Below are positions 24,846 through 33,020 of a stretch of 64,000 bases of DNA, piece by piece. The position numbers were made by a program, and so were the translations under genes. Every line of letters begins with the position of its first letter. The stretch's first letter is position 1. Under the pieces are notes generated by a model. The model saw nothing but the letters and a program-made list of their open reading frames with translations, searched no databases and was not told the origin of the DNA. The DNA comes from Solobacterium sp. (GTDB taxonomy: Bacteria > Bacillota_I > Bacilli_A > Erysipelotrichales > Erysipelotrichaceae): assembly GCA_017459725.1 (NCBI GenBank), contig JAFUCL010000075.1, positions 1 to 64,000 on the forward strand, read 5' to 3'.

Positions 24846-25101
24846 TGATTACACTTTCCCTGTTATTGACAGGATGGCAGACAGTTATTTCGAAGAGCAG
24901 AAGGAAGAAGAGATGCTGACGGTATATCACTTCAGCACCCTTCCGGAACTGCGGCATATGCTGCAGGAAAGACTCGGCGGAAGCATCAGCGAACAGGAAA
25001 TCCTTGAAGTCTGCCGTAATGTTTTCCGCAGTAAACCTTCTGCTGTACAGGAAGCGGAAGATATACGCCGCGAAGTTGTCGATTTCATATACGAACTGTG
25101 A
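24832..25101 (+). CDS. Small protein of unknown function, last gene of the glycan cassette
   Basis: Not recognised. The 89-aa, acidic, predicted all-helical protein has no signal or membrane segment (FEEQKEEEMLTVYHFSTLPE; ISEQEILEVCRNVFRSKPSA). Start 24832 was chosen because GAGGA lies about 9 nt upstream; an in-frame ATG at 24823 abuts that SD. It overlaps the carbamoyltransferase by 14 bp, which supports co-translation and a role tied to the cassette. It could be an acceptor or adaptor protein, but no motif shows it. Confidence 0.65.
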   Translation: MNRIDDYTFPVIDRMADSYFEEQKEEEMLTVYHFSTLPELRHMLQERLGGSISEQEILEVCRNVFRSKPSAVQEAEDIRREVVDFIYEL

Positions 25102-25123
25102 CAATCAATCAAAGAACTGCTGA

Positions 25124-25149
25124 AAAGGACACGCATGCGCGTGTCCTTT
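25124..25149. terminator. Bidirectional terminator between glycan cassette and frr
   Basis: An 11-bp perfect stem AAAGGACACGC/GCGTGTCCTTT (25124-25134, 25139-25149), with A/T flanks on both sides, between convergent transcription units. Confidence 0.8.
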
Positions 25150-25179
25150 GATTATCGGGGTATGAATGTTCCTGAATGA

Positions 25180-25728
25180 TCAGACCTTCATGACTTCGTC
25201 GCTCTTGCGGGCGGCAATCTCGTCGATCTTCTTGATGTAACTGTCGGTCAGCTTCTGGATCTCGTTCTGCGCATCCTTCTGCACATCCTCATCCATCGTC
25301 TTATCGTTCTTGACAGCTGTATTGGCGTCACGGCGGATATTACGGATCTGAACCTTGCATTCCTCCGCAATCTTGGAAACTTTCTTGGTCATTTCCTTAC
25401 GTGTTTCTCCGGTCAGCTGCGGAACGGTCAGACGGATTACAGTACCGTCATTGCTCGGTGTGATGCCGAGATCTGCCGCATAGCATGCTTTCTCGATATC
25501 CTTCAGGCTGGACGGGTCATACGGCTTGATGACCAGAATACGGCCTTCCTGCACTGAAATACCGGCAATCTGATTCAGCGGTGTCGGTGAACCGTAGTAG
25601 TTTACGGATACACGGTCAAGCATTGTCGGATTTGCACTGCCCGTACGTACGGTCGCAAGTTCTTCACCCAGATGTGCGATTACTTTTTCCATTTTTTCTT
25701 TGCTGGTGTCTACAATCTGATACGTCAT
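25180..25728 (-). CDS. frr: Ribosome recycling factor
   Basis: Splits post-termination ribosomes together with EF-G. The 182-aa protein shows VRTGSANPTMLDRVSVNYYG, QEGRILVIKPYD, GITPSNDGTVIRLTVPQLT and the helical C-terminal VRNIRRDAN-type segment (VQIRNIRRDANTAVK). SD is AGGAGAGG. It is 20 bp downstream of pyrH in the usual pyrH-frr order. Confidence 0.97.
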   Translation of the reverse strand: MTYQIVDTSKEKMEKVIAHLGEELATVRTGSANPTMLDRVSVNYYGSPTPLNQIAGISVQEGRILVIKPYDPSSLKDIEKACYAADLGITPSNDGTVIRLTVPQLTGETRKEMTKKVSKIAEECKVQIRNIRRDANTAVKNDKTMDEDVQKDAQNEIQKLTDSYIKKIDEIAARKSDEVMKV

Positions 25729-25748
25729 GATTTCCTCTCCTGTCAGTG

Positions 25749-26450
25749 TTATTCAATTACGGTGCCGATTTCAGCTCCGCTTACGGCTTTTACGATGTTT
25801 CCGCGCTCATTCATATTGAATACGATTAGCTTCATGCGGTTGTCCATGCACATGCTTGCGGCAGTGGAGTCCATAACCTGCAGACCTCTGTTGATCATAT
25901 CCAGATAGGTCAGACGGTCAATCTTTTCAGCAGTGGGATCCTTGCGCGGATCAGCTGAATATACGCCGTCCACACCGTTTTTTGCCATCAGGATCACTTC
26001 TGCCTTGATTTCCGAAGCTCTCAGTGCAGCTGTTGTATCTGTAGAGAAATACGGGCTTCCGGTACCGCCGCCGAAGATAACAACGCGTCCCTTTTCAAGA
26101 TGTCTTACAGCCCTTCTCTGTATATACGGTTCTGCTACTTTGGTCATTTCAATGGATGTCTGTACTCTTGTATCAATGCCGACTGCCTCAAGGGAAGCCT
26201 GGATGGCAAGAGCGTTGATGACGGTTGCCAGCATTCCCATGCTGTCACCCTGAAGCCGGTCAATACCGATCTCCTCAAGCTGTTTGCCGCGGATGAAGTT
26301 GCCTCCGCCCACAACAATTGCGATTTCTACACCGAGCTCATGTACTTCCTTGATTTCCTCTGCCAGACTCTTGAGGACTTTGGGATCAAAGTTCTTTTCT
26401 CCGCCCGAAAGCGCCTCACCGCTCAGTTTCAGCAAAACTCGTTTATACAT
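25749..26450 (-). CDS. pyrH: Uridylate kinase
   Basis: Phosphorylates UMP to UDP; allosteric enzyme of pyrimidine synthesis. The 233-aa amino-acid-kinase fold protein begins [15 protein letters not shown] and has [26 protein letters not shown] and [22 protein letters not shown]. Start 26450 with GGAGGAATATC upstream was preferred over an upstream in-frame start at 26504. It has its own extended -10 promoter and is divergent from the Ppx-like gene. In many Firmicutes it follows tsf directly; here three genes intervene. Confidence 0.97.
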   Translation of the reverse strand: MYKRVLLKLSGEALSGGEKNFDPKVLKSLAEEIKEVHELGVEIAIVVGGGNFIRGKQLEEIGIDRLQGDSMGMLATVINALAIQASLEAVGIDTRVQTSIEMTKVAEPYIQRRAVRHLEKGRVVIFGGGTGSPYFSTDTTAALRASEIKAEVILMAKNGVDGVYSADPRKDPTAEKIDRLTYLDMINRGLQVMDSTAASMCMDNRMKLIVFNMNERGNIVKAVSGAEIGTVIE

Positions 26451-26477
26451 GATATTCCTCCGATTTTCTCTTTTATC

Positions 26478-26486
26478 ATTATACCA
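26478..26486 (-). promoter_or_regulatory. Extended -10 promoter of pyrH
   Basis: TGG-TATAAT on the minus strand, giving a leader of about 20 nt that contains GGAGGAA. The -35 region is weak, as expected for an extended -10 promoter. Confidence 0.6.
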
Positions 26487-26572
26487 TTCTGTCCATAGAT
26501 TCACAGTTTTTTCATTCCGGTATATGAATTTAAAGCTGTTTGTTGTAAATTATTCAAAGTGGAGGTAGCACT

Positions 26573-27448
26573 ATGCGATATGGCATCCTGGATATCGGAT
26601 CAAATACCGTTGTTCTGCTCATATATGAGCTGTGTGACGGTAAACCCGCTGTGCTCTATAACTATTCGGAGGCAGTGCATCTTGTCCGCTATCACAAAGA
26701 CGGAATGATCACACAGGAAGGAATCGACAAAACCTGTGCTGTTTTGCATACATACCAAGAACTGCTTGCCGGGCATGGTGTGGATTCCTGTTATGCCTTC
26801 ATAACAGAACCGATCAGACGCATCAGCAACGCCAAGGACGTACTGGCCGCATTTGACTCAGAGGGCTTCAATGTAGCTCCCCTGACCGGCAAAGAGGAAG
26901 CGGAATATGACTTCTACGGAAGCCGGCTGGACTGCGGTGATGTCATGGACGGCAATGCCTTTGACATCGGCGGCGGCAGCACTGAGTTTGTCACTTTCAA
27001 AGACGGACAGATCGTGGAAGCACTGAGCATACCGGTCGGCTGTGTAAGACTCTCAACCCTGCCGGCAGAACCGGAAGTCAGTGACAAATATGTACAGGAA
27101 GCTTTGGCATCGCATCCGCTTCTCACGAGTGTTCCCGATCATACTATCATCGGCATCGGCGGAACCGTGCGGGCAGCCGGACTCATGGCAGCGCAGCTGT
27201 ACGGAACAGACCATATTGTTCCTGTTGAATATCTGCAGACAATCTATGATGCTCTGAAAAAAGAAGATCCGGATATGATTGCGGTGCGCAGACAGGTGCT
27301 GACACCGGGACGGCAGAATGTATTCCTGCCGGGACTGAATATGCTGCTGAGCATCATGCGCGGCTATCATGCCGATACCCTGCGCATATCCGATTCCTGT
27401 GTCCGTGAAGGATACCTCATGGACCGCATCGGACTGCTGAACAAGTAA
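26573..27448 (+). CDS. Ppx/GppA family phosphatase (exopolyphosphatase-like)
   Basis: Members hydrolyse polyphosphate or pppGpp. The 291-aa protein is the short, two-domain ASKHA form without the C-terminal HD-like domain. Motifs: MRYGILDIGSNTVVLLIY (residues 1-18), GKEEAEYDF with the catalytic Glu region, GNAFDIGGGSTEFV, and IIGIGGTVRAAG. SD is GGAGGTAGC. Single gene on the plus strand with a bidirectional terminator. Substrate (polyP or pppGpp) is undecided. Confidence 0.88.
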   Translation: MRYGILDIGSNTVVLLIYELCDGKPAVLYNYSEAVHLVRYHKDGMITQEGIDKTCAVLHTYQELLAGHGVDSCYAFITEPIRRISNAKDVLAAFDSEGFNVAPLTGKEEAEYDFYGSRLDCGDVMDGNAFDIGGGSTEFVTFKDGQIVEALSIPVGCVRLSTLPAEPEVSDKYVQEALASHPLLTSVPDHTIIGIGGTVRAAGLMAAQLYGTDHIVPVEYLQTIYDALKKEDPDMIAVRRQVLTPGRQNVFLPGLNMLLSIMRGYHADTLRISDSCVREGYLMDRIGLLNK

Positions 27449-27458
27449 ACCCTTAAGA

Positions 27459-27482
27459 AAAGGAGAGCCAGTGCTCTCCTTT
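27459..27482. terminator. Bidirectional terminator between the Ppx-like and DUF3237 genes
   Basis: A 10-bp stem AAAGGAGAGC/GCTCTCCTTT (27459-27468, 27473-27482) with CAGT loop and T-rich flank on the plus strand (TTTCTT) and, less strongly, on the minus strand. Confidence 0.8.
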
Positions 27483-27490
27483 CTTCATGC

Positions 27491-27952
27491 TTAATCAACA
27501 ATGTAATACTGCAGAATAACGGAATCGGGATTCCTGATGGCCTTGCAAAAGAAGACATGCTTCTCCAGCCAGATCAGACTGTCATCATACACTTCAAACG
27601 ACGGTACAGTCGCAAAGTAATACAGTGACGGATCGACGATTCTGCCGGCCAGGACTTCCGGCGCATACTCTGCCGGAACCGTACGCAGACCGTTGTTCTC
27701 AATATAGAATGATCTGCCGTCATCCAGCTTAACTGCATACCTTGCCGAAAGCTCACAGGTTCCATCAGGTCTGATCACCTGGGAATCAATACCGCCCGGC
27801 AGAACGGTTCCTTTCAGGGCATTCCCTTCCATATCCGTACCGGTCATTTCCCCGGACAGGATCGGAATCAGCTGTCTGCGGCCGTTGCGCGCATTCTGTC
27901 CGACCAGTACAGGCTTATCCACCATTACGGCAATATCAAACAGTTTTCTCAT
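27491..27952 (-). CDS. DUF3237 family protein
   Basis: A 153-aa soluble protein; the family has no firmly assigned activity. The recognisable elements are VLVGQNARNGRRQLIPILSG near residues 15-34, TVLPGGIDSQVIRPDG and the tail PDSVILQYYIVD. It is 10 bp downstream of an Old-Yellow-Enzyme/FAD oxidoreductase, so it may work on or protect a small aromatic or enone substrate of that enzyme, which is inference. Confidence 0.75.
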   Translation of the reverse strand: MRKLFDIAVMVDKPVLVGQNARNGRRQLIPILSGEMTGTDMEGNALKGTVLPGGIDSQVIRPDGTCELSARYAVKLDDGRSFYIENNGLRTVPAEYAPEVLAGRIVDPSLYYFATVPSFEVYDDSLIWLEKHVFFCKAIRNPDSVILQYYIVD

Positions 27953-27962
27953 CCGGGACTCC

Positions 27963-29954
27963 TCAGATCGCGTTGGCTACTTCGTAAGCATCCCAGACTG
28001 CATACATGATGTTGGAAACGTTCCTTGCATCACCGAGCAGATACAGCTCATTCACATCAAACTTCACTGCTTCATACAGACTGTTTTCACTGCGGTAACC
28101 GACACAGAGGACAACACTGTCAGCCGGGAAGCTCTTCTCTTCACCGCCGATGACAGCCTTCAGGCAGCCCTCACGGTACTCCGTAACCTTTGCGCCGCAT
28201 TCGATCTTCACACCGCTGTACGGCAGCAGCTCCTTCAGCATCTCCCGGTTGGCACTGCAGATCGGTCCGTTGACTGCCATAACACTGTCCAATGCCTCAA
28301 GCAGTGTAACATCCTTGCCCTTCTGCGCAAGATCCAGGGCCAGCTCACAGCCGACAAGACCCGCACCGACAACCGCCACACGGCTGCCCGGATCTTTCAC
28401 ACCGGTCAGCACATCTTCAGCCGCATATACCTTTGCATCATCACCGAGGCTGAACATCTTCGGTCTTGAACCCGTCGCAATCAGTACGGCATCATATGCA
28501 GGATCTTTGACCATTGCTTCATCGGCTTTGGTATTCAGACGCACATCCACACCGAGCCTGTCCAGTTCATCGCGGTACCACTGGGCCAGTGCGAGATCAT
28601 CTTCCTTGAAGGAAGGCGCACCGCCCGGAATCAGATTGCCGCCGAGCTGTCCGGAAGCTTCCACAAGAACGGGTTCATGACCGCGTTCCGCAAGCACTCT
28701 CGCTGCTTCACAGCCAGCAACACCGCCGCCGACCACGAGCACTTTCTTTTTGCGCACGACCGGAGCCAGCGCTGCACTGCGTTCCTTGCCTGTCTGCGGA
28801 TTCACTGCACAGTTGATCAGGGAATACTCCTGTATACGGCCCATGCAGCCTTCCTGACAGCTGATGCAGGGACGGATCTCCTTCAGGCGTTCCGTACGGA
28901 TCTTGTTGACGATATCCGGATCTGCCAGGGTCGGACGGCCAAGGCTGATGACATCACAGATACCCTCTTCAAGGCATTCCAGGGCAGTATCAGGGTTATC
29001 CACTCTGCCTGCCATAATCACCGGCACAGATACGTTTTCCTTCACAATGCGTGCGAAATCCTTGTACAGTGCCTTCTCCATATACATCGGAGGATGATTC
29101 CACCACCATGCATCATAGGTGCCGGCATCCACATCCAGCGCATCATAGCCGTACTTCTCCAGAAGTTTCGCAGCTTCAATGCCCTCTTCAATGTCTCTGC
29201 CCTTTTCTTCAAACTCTTCACCGGGCAGTGCACCGACACGGAAATCCTTGATCATGCTCTTGAGGCTGTAACGCATGGCCACCGGGAAATCCCATCCGCA
29301 TGTACGGGCGATCTCTTCTCTGATTTCCTTTGCGAAACGAAGCCTGTTCTCGAGGCTTCCGCCGTATTCATCATCACGGTGGTTAAAGAATGAGATGGCA
29401 AACTGATCGAGCAGATAGCCTTCATGGACGGCATGGATCTCCACACCGTCAAAGCCTGCCCGCTTGGCATTGTATGCGCCTTTGCCGAAGCTCTCCACAA
29501 TACCGTGAATCTCTTCCACGGTCAGCGGACGGCACATCTTGTCAAGCCAGCGGTGCGGTACGGCAGATGCCGAAACCGGCGGGAACTCGCCCAGATTGGT
29601 CGGAATCGTCACGCGGCCAAAGCCTGCACTCATCTGCAGGAAGATCTTCGCACCGTAGGCATGCACACGTTCCGTCATCTCACGGCTTGTACGCACAAAC
29701 TGCACAGGATTATACGTGCTGTTCGGCGTATTCGGGAATGAGGGTTTTTCGACGACTGTATCACTGAACGTAACACCGGTAATGATCAGGCCGATGCCGC
29801 CCTGTGCTCTGCGGGTGTAGTAATCCACACCGCGTCCGTTCCAGCCGCCTTCCGAGTCACCGAGACCCAGAGGACCCATTGGGGCCATCGCATAGCGGTT
29901 CTTCATCTCCACTTTGCCGATGGACACCGGAGTAAATAACTTCTGATACTTCAT
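27963..29954 (-). CDS. NADH-dependent flavin oxidoreductase (OYE/2,4-dienoyl-CoA reductase/BaiH-like, FMN + 4Fe-4S + FAD)
   Basis: A 663-aa multidomain enzyme reducing activated C=C bonds. It has an FMN TIM barrel (1-360; active-site segment GVEIHAVHEGYLLDQF at 170-185), an iron-sulfur site with Cys363, 366, 370 and 382 (CISCQEGC...C), an FAD-binding motif VLVVGGGVAGCEAA near 404, and an NADH motif VAVVGAGLVGCELA. Relatives include BaiCD/BaiH of bile-acid metabolism and FadH; the substrate cannot be decided here. SD is GAGGAGG. The tsf terminator ends about 29 nt before its start. Confidence 0.9.
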   Translation of the reverse strand: MKYQKLFTPVSIGKVEMKNRYAMAPMGPLGLGDSEGGWNGRGVDYYTRRAQGGIGLIITGVTFSDTVVEKPSFPNTPNSTYNPVQFVRTSREMTERVHAYGAKIFLQMSAGFGRVTIPTNLGEFPPVSASAVPHRWLDKMCRPLTVEEIHGIVESFGKGAYNAKRAGFDGVEIHAVHEGYLLDQFAISFFNHRDDEYGGSLENRLRFAKEIREEIARTCGWDFPVAMRYSLKSMIKDFRVGALPGEEFEEKGRDIEEGIEAAKLLEKYGYDALDVDAGTYDAWWWNHPPMYMEKALYKDFARIVKENVSVPVIMAGRVDNPDTALECLEEGICDVISLGRPTLADPDIVNKIRTERLKEIRPCISCQEGCMGRIQEYSLINCAVNPQTGKERSAALAPVVRKKKVLVVGGGVAGCEAARVLAERGHEPVLVEASGQLGGNLIPGGAPSFKEDDLALAQWYRDELDRLGVDVRLNTKADEAMVKDPAYDAVLIATGSRPKMFSLGDDAKVYAAEDVLTGVKDPGSRVAVVGAGLVGCELALDLAQKGKDVTLLEALDSVMAVNGPICSANREMLKELLPYSGVKIECGAKVTEYREGCLKAVIGGEEKSFPADSVVLCVGYRSENSLYEAVKFDVNELYLLGDARNVSNIMYAVWDAYEVANAI

Positions 29955-29983
29955 ATTTTCTCCTCCTCATAATGAAGTATGAA

Positions 29984-30030
29984 AAAGCAGAAGGCATACG
30001 GTCAGTATCTGACCTTTTGTCTTCTGCTTT
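29984..30030 (-). terminator. Terminator of the rpsB-tsf operon
   Basis: An outer 10-bp stem AAAGCAGAAG/CTTCTGCTTT (29984-29993, 30021-30030) with an inner GGTCAG/CTGACC stem, followed on the minus strand by a T-run (TTTTTCATAC). Confidence 0.8.
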
Positions 30031-30074
30031 AAAACCCAAACAAGCTGAATTCCGGTCAGTTAAACCTGATCGAA

Positions 30075-30965
30075 TTAACCTCTTGCCATTGCCGCAACTT
30101 CAGCAGCGAAGTCGTCAGCCTTCTTTTCGATGCCTTCGCCAACCTTGTAACGGGCAAATCTGATAACTTCAGCACCGTTTTCCTTCAGATACTGGCCAAC
30201 CTTGATATCCTGATCAAGGAAGAAGATCTGATCAACAAGGCACATTTCCTGCAGGGACTTGGAGAGTCTTCCCTCGACGATGCCTGCCTTGACCTTGTCC
30301 GGCTTGTTAGCCAGGGAAGCGTCGTTGGCAACAAGGCTTTCCTGAATCTCACGCTCATGAGCGATGACATCAGCCGGCATATCATTGCGGGATACATAGG
30401 TCGGTGTCATGGAAGCGACCTGCATAGCTATGTTCTTAGCGAGCTGCGGATCGTTGTTACCCTTAACAACCGCAACAGCGGAGATGGTGCCGCCCATATG
30501 CATATAGCTGCCGAATGTCTCGTCATCGTTCTTCTTGATGAGTTCGAAACGGCGGAGCTTCATGTTCTCACCGATAATTGCGATTACACCGACGATTGCA
30601 TCGTTCAGTGTTCCGCCGTCAACCGGAAGAGCAAGTGCTGCTTCAACATCAGCCGGTTCATTGGCAAGAATTGTCTTTGCACAGAGATCAAGCAGAGCCT
30701 GGAACTTTTCGTTCTTGGCAACGAAGTCGGTTTCACTGTTGACTTCAACGATGACAGCCTTGTTGCCGTCGATCAGTACACGGGTGAGACCTTCAGCCGC
30801 TGTACGGCCTTCCTTCTTCTCTGCCTTTGCAACACCCTTCTTACGAAGCCAGTCAATGGACTTTTCGATATCGCCTTCGCATTCAACGAGAGCCTTCTTG
30901 CAGTCCATCATACCTGCGCCTGTCATTTCACGCAGTTCTTTAACCTGAGCAGCTGTAATTGCCAT
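30075..30965 (-). CDS. tsf: Translation elongation factor Ts
   Basis: Guanine-nucleotide exchange factor for EF-Tu. The 296-aa protein begins with a UBA-like domain (VKELREMTGAGMMDCKKAL), followed by the EF-Ts signature EVNSETDFVAKNEKF and GGTISAVAVVKGN. The SD GGAGGAAGC is in the last codons of rpsB, 1 bp upstream, so the two are coupled. Confidence 0.98.
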   Translation of the reverse strand: MAITAAQVKELREMTGAGMMDCKKALVECEGDIEKSIDWLRKKGVAKAEKKEGRTAAEGLTRVLIDGNKAVIVEVNSETDFVAKNEKFQALLDLCAKTILANEPADVEAALALPVDGGTLNDAIVGVIAIIGENMKLRRFELIKKNDDETFGSYMHMGGTISAVAVVKGNNDPQLAKNIAMQVASMTPTYVSRNDMPADVIAHEREIQESLVANDASLANKPDKVKAGIVEGRLSKSLQEMCLVDQIFFLDQDIKVGQYLKENGAEVIRFARYKVGEGIEKKADDFAAEVAAMARG

Positions 30966-30966
30966 A

Positions 30967-31926
30967 TTAAGCTTCCTCCTTCGCTGCCGGTGCAGCTTCA
31001 GCCGGTTTTACTTCAGCAGCCGGTGCAGCCTCTGCAGGCTTCGCAGCTGTGTTCTTGTTGTCCTTGCGGAAGACACGGCGTTCACCGTTGTAGGAACGAC
31101 GGTCTCTCTGCTGCTGACGGCGCTCTTCATACTTCTGACGGCGTCTTCTCTCATATTCAGCAGCCTGCTGTTCAACGTTGATCATAACATCCTTCATGGT
31201 GATGTCTTCAGCAGTCTGATCTTCCTGGTAAGCTGTCTCAAGCAGACCGCCCTTTGCTTCAACAATAGCGTCTGCGATTACGCTGACCATCAGCTTGATG
31301 GAACGTACTGCATCATCATTTGCAGGAATCGGGTAATCCACTGTTCCCGGATCAGCATTTGTGTCGATCAGTGCGAATACAGGGATGTTCAGTTTGCGTG
31401 CTTCCGCTACTGCATTGTGTTCCTCAATCGGGTCTACAACAAATACAGCATCCGGAATCTTCTTCATTTCCTTGATACCGCCGAGGAAGTTGTCCAGACG
31501 TTCCTTCTTCTTCAGGAGTACGGACTGTTCCTTCTTTGTATAAACATTGATTGTTCCGCTGGATTCCATCTCTTCGATCTCAATCAGTCTCTTGATGGAC
31601 TTCTGGATCGTACGGAAGTTTGTAAGTGTGCCGCCGAGCCAACGCTGGTTGACATAGAAGCTTCCGGAACGGATTGCTTCTTCCAGGATTGTCGCCTGAG
31701 CCTGCTTCTTGGTTCCTACGAAGAGAACCTTGCCGCCCTTTTCGGTGATTTCCTTGAGAGCAAAGTAAGCTTCATCCAGCTTTTCCTGTGTCTTTGCCAG
31801 GTCGATGATGTAAACACCGTTCTTGGCTGTGTAGATGTACGGACGGTACTTAGGATTCCACTTACGTGTCTGATGACCGAAGTGTACTCCGTTCTCGAGC
31901 ATTTTCCTCATTGAAACAACAGTCAT
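30967..31926 (-). CDS. rpsB: 30S ribosomal protein S2 with long C-terminal tail
   Basis: Ribosomal protein of the small-subunit back. The start [18 protein letters not shown] aligns with other S2 N-termini, hence 31926 rather than an upstream in-frame start at 31998. The core ends near residue 245; another 70 or so residues follow: an Arg/Gln-rich stretch ([16 protein letters not shown]) and an Ala/Pro/Glu/Lys tail with the repeat KPAEAAPAA. Bacillus S2 is about 246 residues, so the tail is an addition. The SD is weak (GAGG 14 nt away). Confidence 0.96.
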   Translation of the reverse strand: MTVVSMRKMLENGVHFGHQTRKWNPKYRPYIYTAKNGVYIIDLAKTQEKLDEAYFALKEITEKGGKVLFVGTKKQAQATILEEAIRSGSFYVNQRWLGGTLTNFRTIQKSIKRLIEIEEMESSGTINVYTKKEQSVLLKKKERLDNFLGGIKEMKKIPDAVFVVDPIEEHNAVAEARKLNIPVFALIDTNADPGTVDYPIPANDDAVRSIKLMVSVIADAIVEAKGGLLETAYQEDQTAEDITMKDVMINVEQQAAEYERRRRQKYEERRQQQRDRRSYNGERRVFRKDNKNTAAKPAEAAPAAEVKPAEAAPAAKEEA

Positions 31927-32072
31927 AATTCTTATTAACCTCGCTTTCCGTTGTTTTCCGCCACAGTTTCGAACACTGCCAACAGTCACAGACTGCACGG
32001 GACAGCGAATTCACTGTGTGAGAAGTACACCGCTTTTGCATAACAAAAGAGATGCCGCTAATTAATATAGCA
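31927..32072 (-). promoter_or_regulatory. rpsB promoter and ~130-nt leader
   Basis: On the minus strand an extended -10, TGC-TATATT (32064-32072), is followed by TAATTAGC, as at two other promoters in the window. GAGATGC/GCATCTC flanks the promoter and, with TTTTGTT after it, could be the xerC terminator with the promoter in its loop. The leader contains short hairpins (CAGTC-tgt-GACTG, CAGT...ACTG) before the start. An S2 autoregulatory structure is possible but not demonstrated. Confidence 0.5.
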
Positions 32073-32096
32073 TGAAAGCGCATCTCCTGAGAAGTG

Positions 32097-33020
32097 TTAT
32101 TTTGCTTTTTTTGCGTGCGGATGAGCGGTATCCACGACTCTGCGCAGACGGTCCGCGGTCACATGTGTATAGATCTGTGTTGTGGAGAGATTCTCATGTC
32201 CCAGCAGCTCCTGTACAACGCGCAGATCAGCACCGTTGTCGAGCAGATGTGTCGCAAAGGAATGGCGGATCATATGCGGATGGATATGCATGGCAAGACC
32301 TGCCTGCTCCCCTGCTTTCTCGCAGATATTCTGAATGCTGCGCGAGGTGATCGGTCTGCCGTTCCGGTTCACAAACAGAATGCCGTGTTCTTCCTTACCT
32401 TCCATAAACACCGGTCTGCTCTGCTGCATATACAGCGCAAGCAGCTGTGCACAGCGCGGATAAAACGGCACCATTCTCTCCTTGCTTTCCTTACCAAGCA
32501 CGGTCAGATACTGATCCCGGAGACTGATGCGGGAGACTTCCAGCCCTGCACACTCGGATACACGCAGTCCGCAGGCATAGATTGTCTCAATGATGCAGCG
32601 GTCACGGATACCGGCCGGATCGGAGAGATCGAAACTGTTCAGCATCGTCTCCATCTGATCAAAGGTAAGAAACTCAGGCAGACGTCTGCGTTCGGCGGAT
32701 CCTTTGAACTGCCGGACGGGATTGTTCTCAATGCCTTCATACCGGTTCAGGTATCTGTAGAAAGATCGCAGTGAAGAAAGATTACGGGCATAGCTGGAAT
32801 TGGACAGCGGTGTGCCGCCGATATCACCGCTTCGCAGCTTTGTCACATAATCACTGATATCCGCCTTGGTGACATGTTCGAAGGAGTCAATTCCCTGCTC
32901 TTCCAGATAATTCAGGAAACGGCTGAGATCCCTGCGGTAGGCATCATCGGTGTCATCGGAACCGGTGCGGGCTGTGCGCAGATGCGCCAGAAACGCATTC
33001 AGACTTTCCTCAGAGAACAT
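32097..33020 (-). CDS. xerC: Tyrosine recombinase XerC
   Basis: Resolves chromosome dimers at dif with XerD. The 307-aa protein has the SAM-like N-terminal domain (to about 110) and catalytic residues in [13 protein letters not shown] (Arg), VLGKESKER (Lys), [14 protein letters not shown] (His-x2-Arg) and [16 protein letters not shown] (His, nucleophile Tyr). ATG 33020 was chosen; a TTG at 33029 is also in frame but would abut the SD-like GGGATGG. It overlaps trmFO by 11 bp. The trmFO-xerC neighbourhood argues for XerC over XerD. Confidence 0.9.
   Translation of the reverse strand: MFSEESLNAFLAHLRTARTGSDDTDDAYRRDLSRFLNYLEEQGIDSFEHVTKADISDYVTKLRSGDIGGTPLSNSSYARNLSSLRSFYRYLNRYEGIENNPVRQFKGSAERRRLPEFLTFDQMETMLNSFDLSDPAGIRDRCIIETIYACGLRVSECAGLEVSRISLRDQYLTVLGKESKERMVPFYPRCAQLLALYMQQSRPVFMEGKEEHGILFVNRNGRPITSRSIQNICEKAGEQAGLAMHIHPHMIRHSFATHLLDNGADLRVVQELLGHENLSTTQIYTHVTADRLRRVVDTAHPHAKKAK

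Noticed and set aside
25102-25179. A regulatory hairpin before frr
   Set aside because: It is downstream of both convergent genes and has terminator features on both strands.
31927-32072. A tRNA-like or T-box leader before rpsB
   Set aside because: No T-box sequence, specifier loop or cloverleaf could be found.
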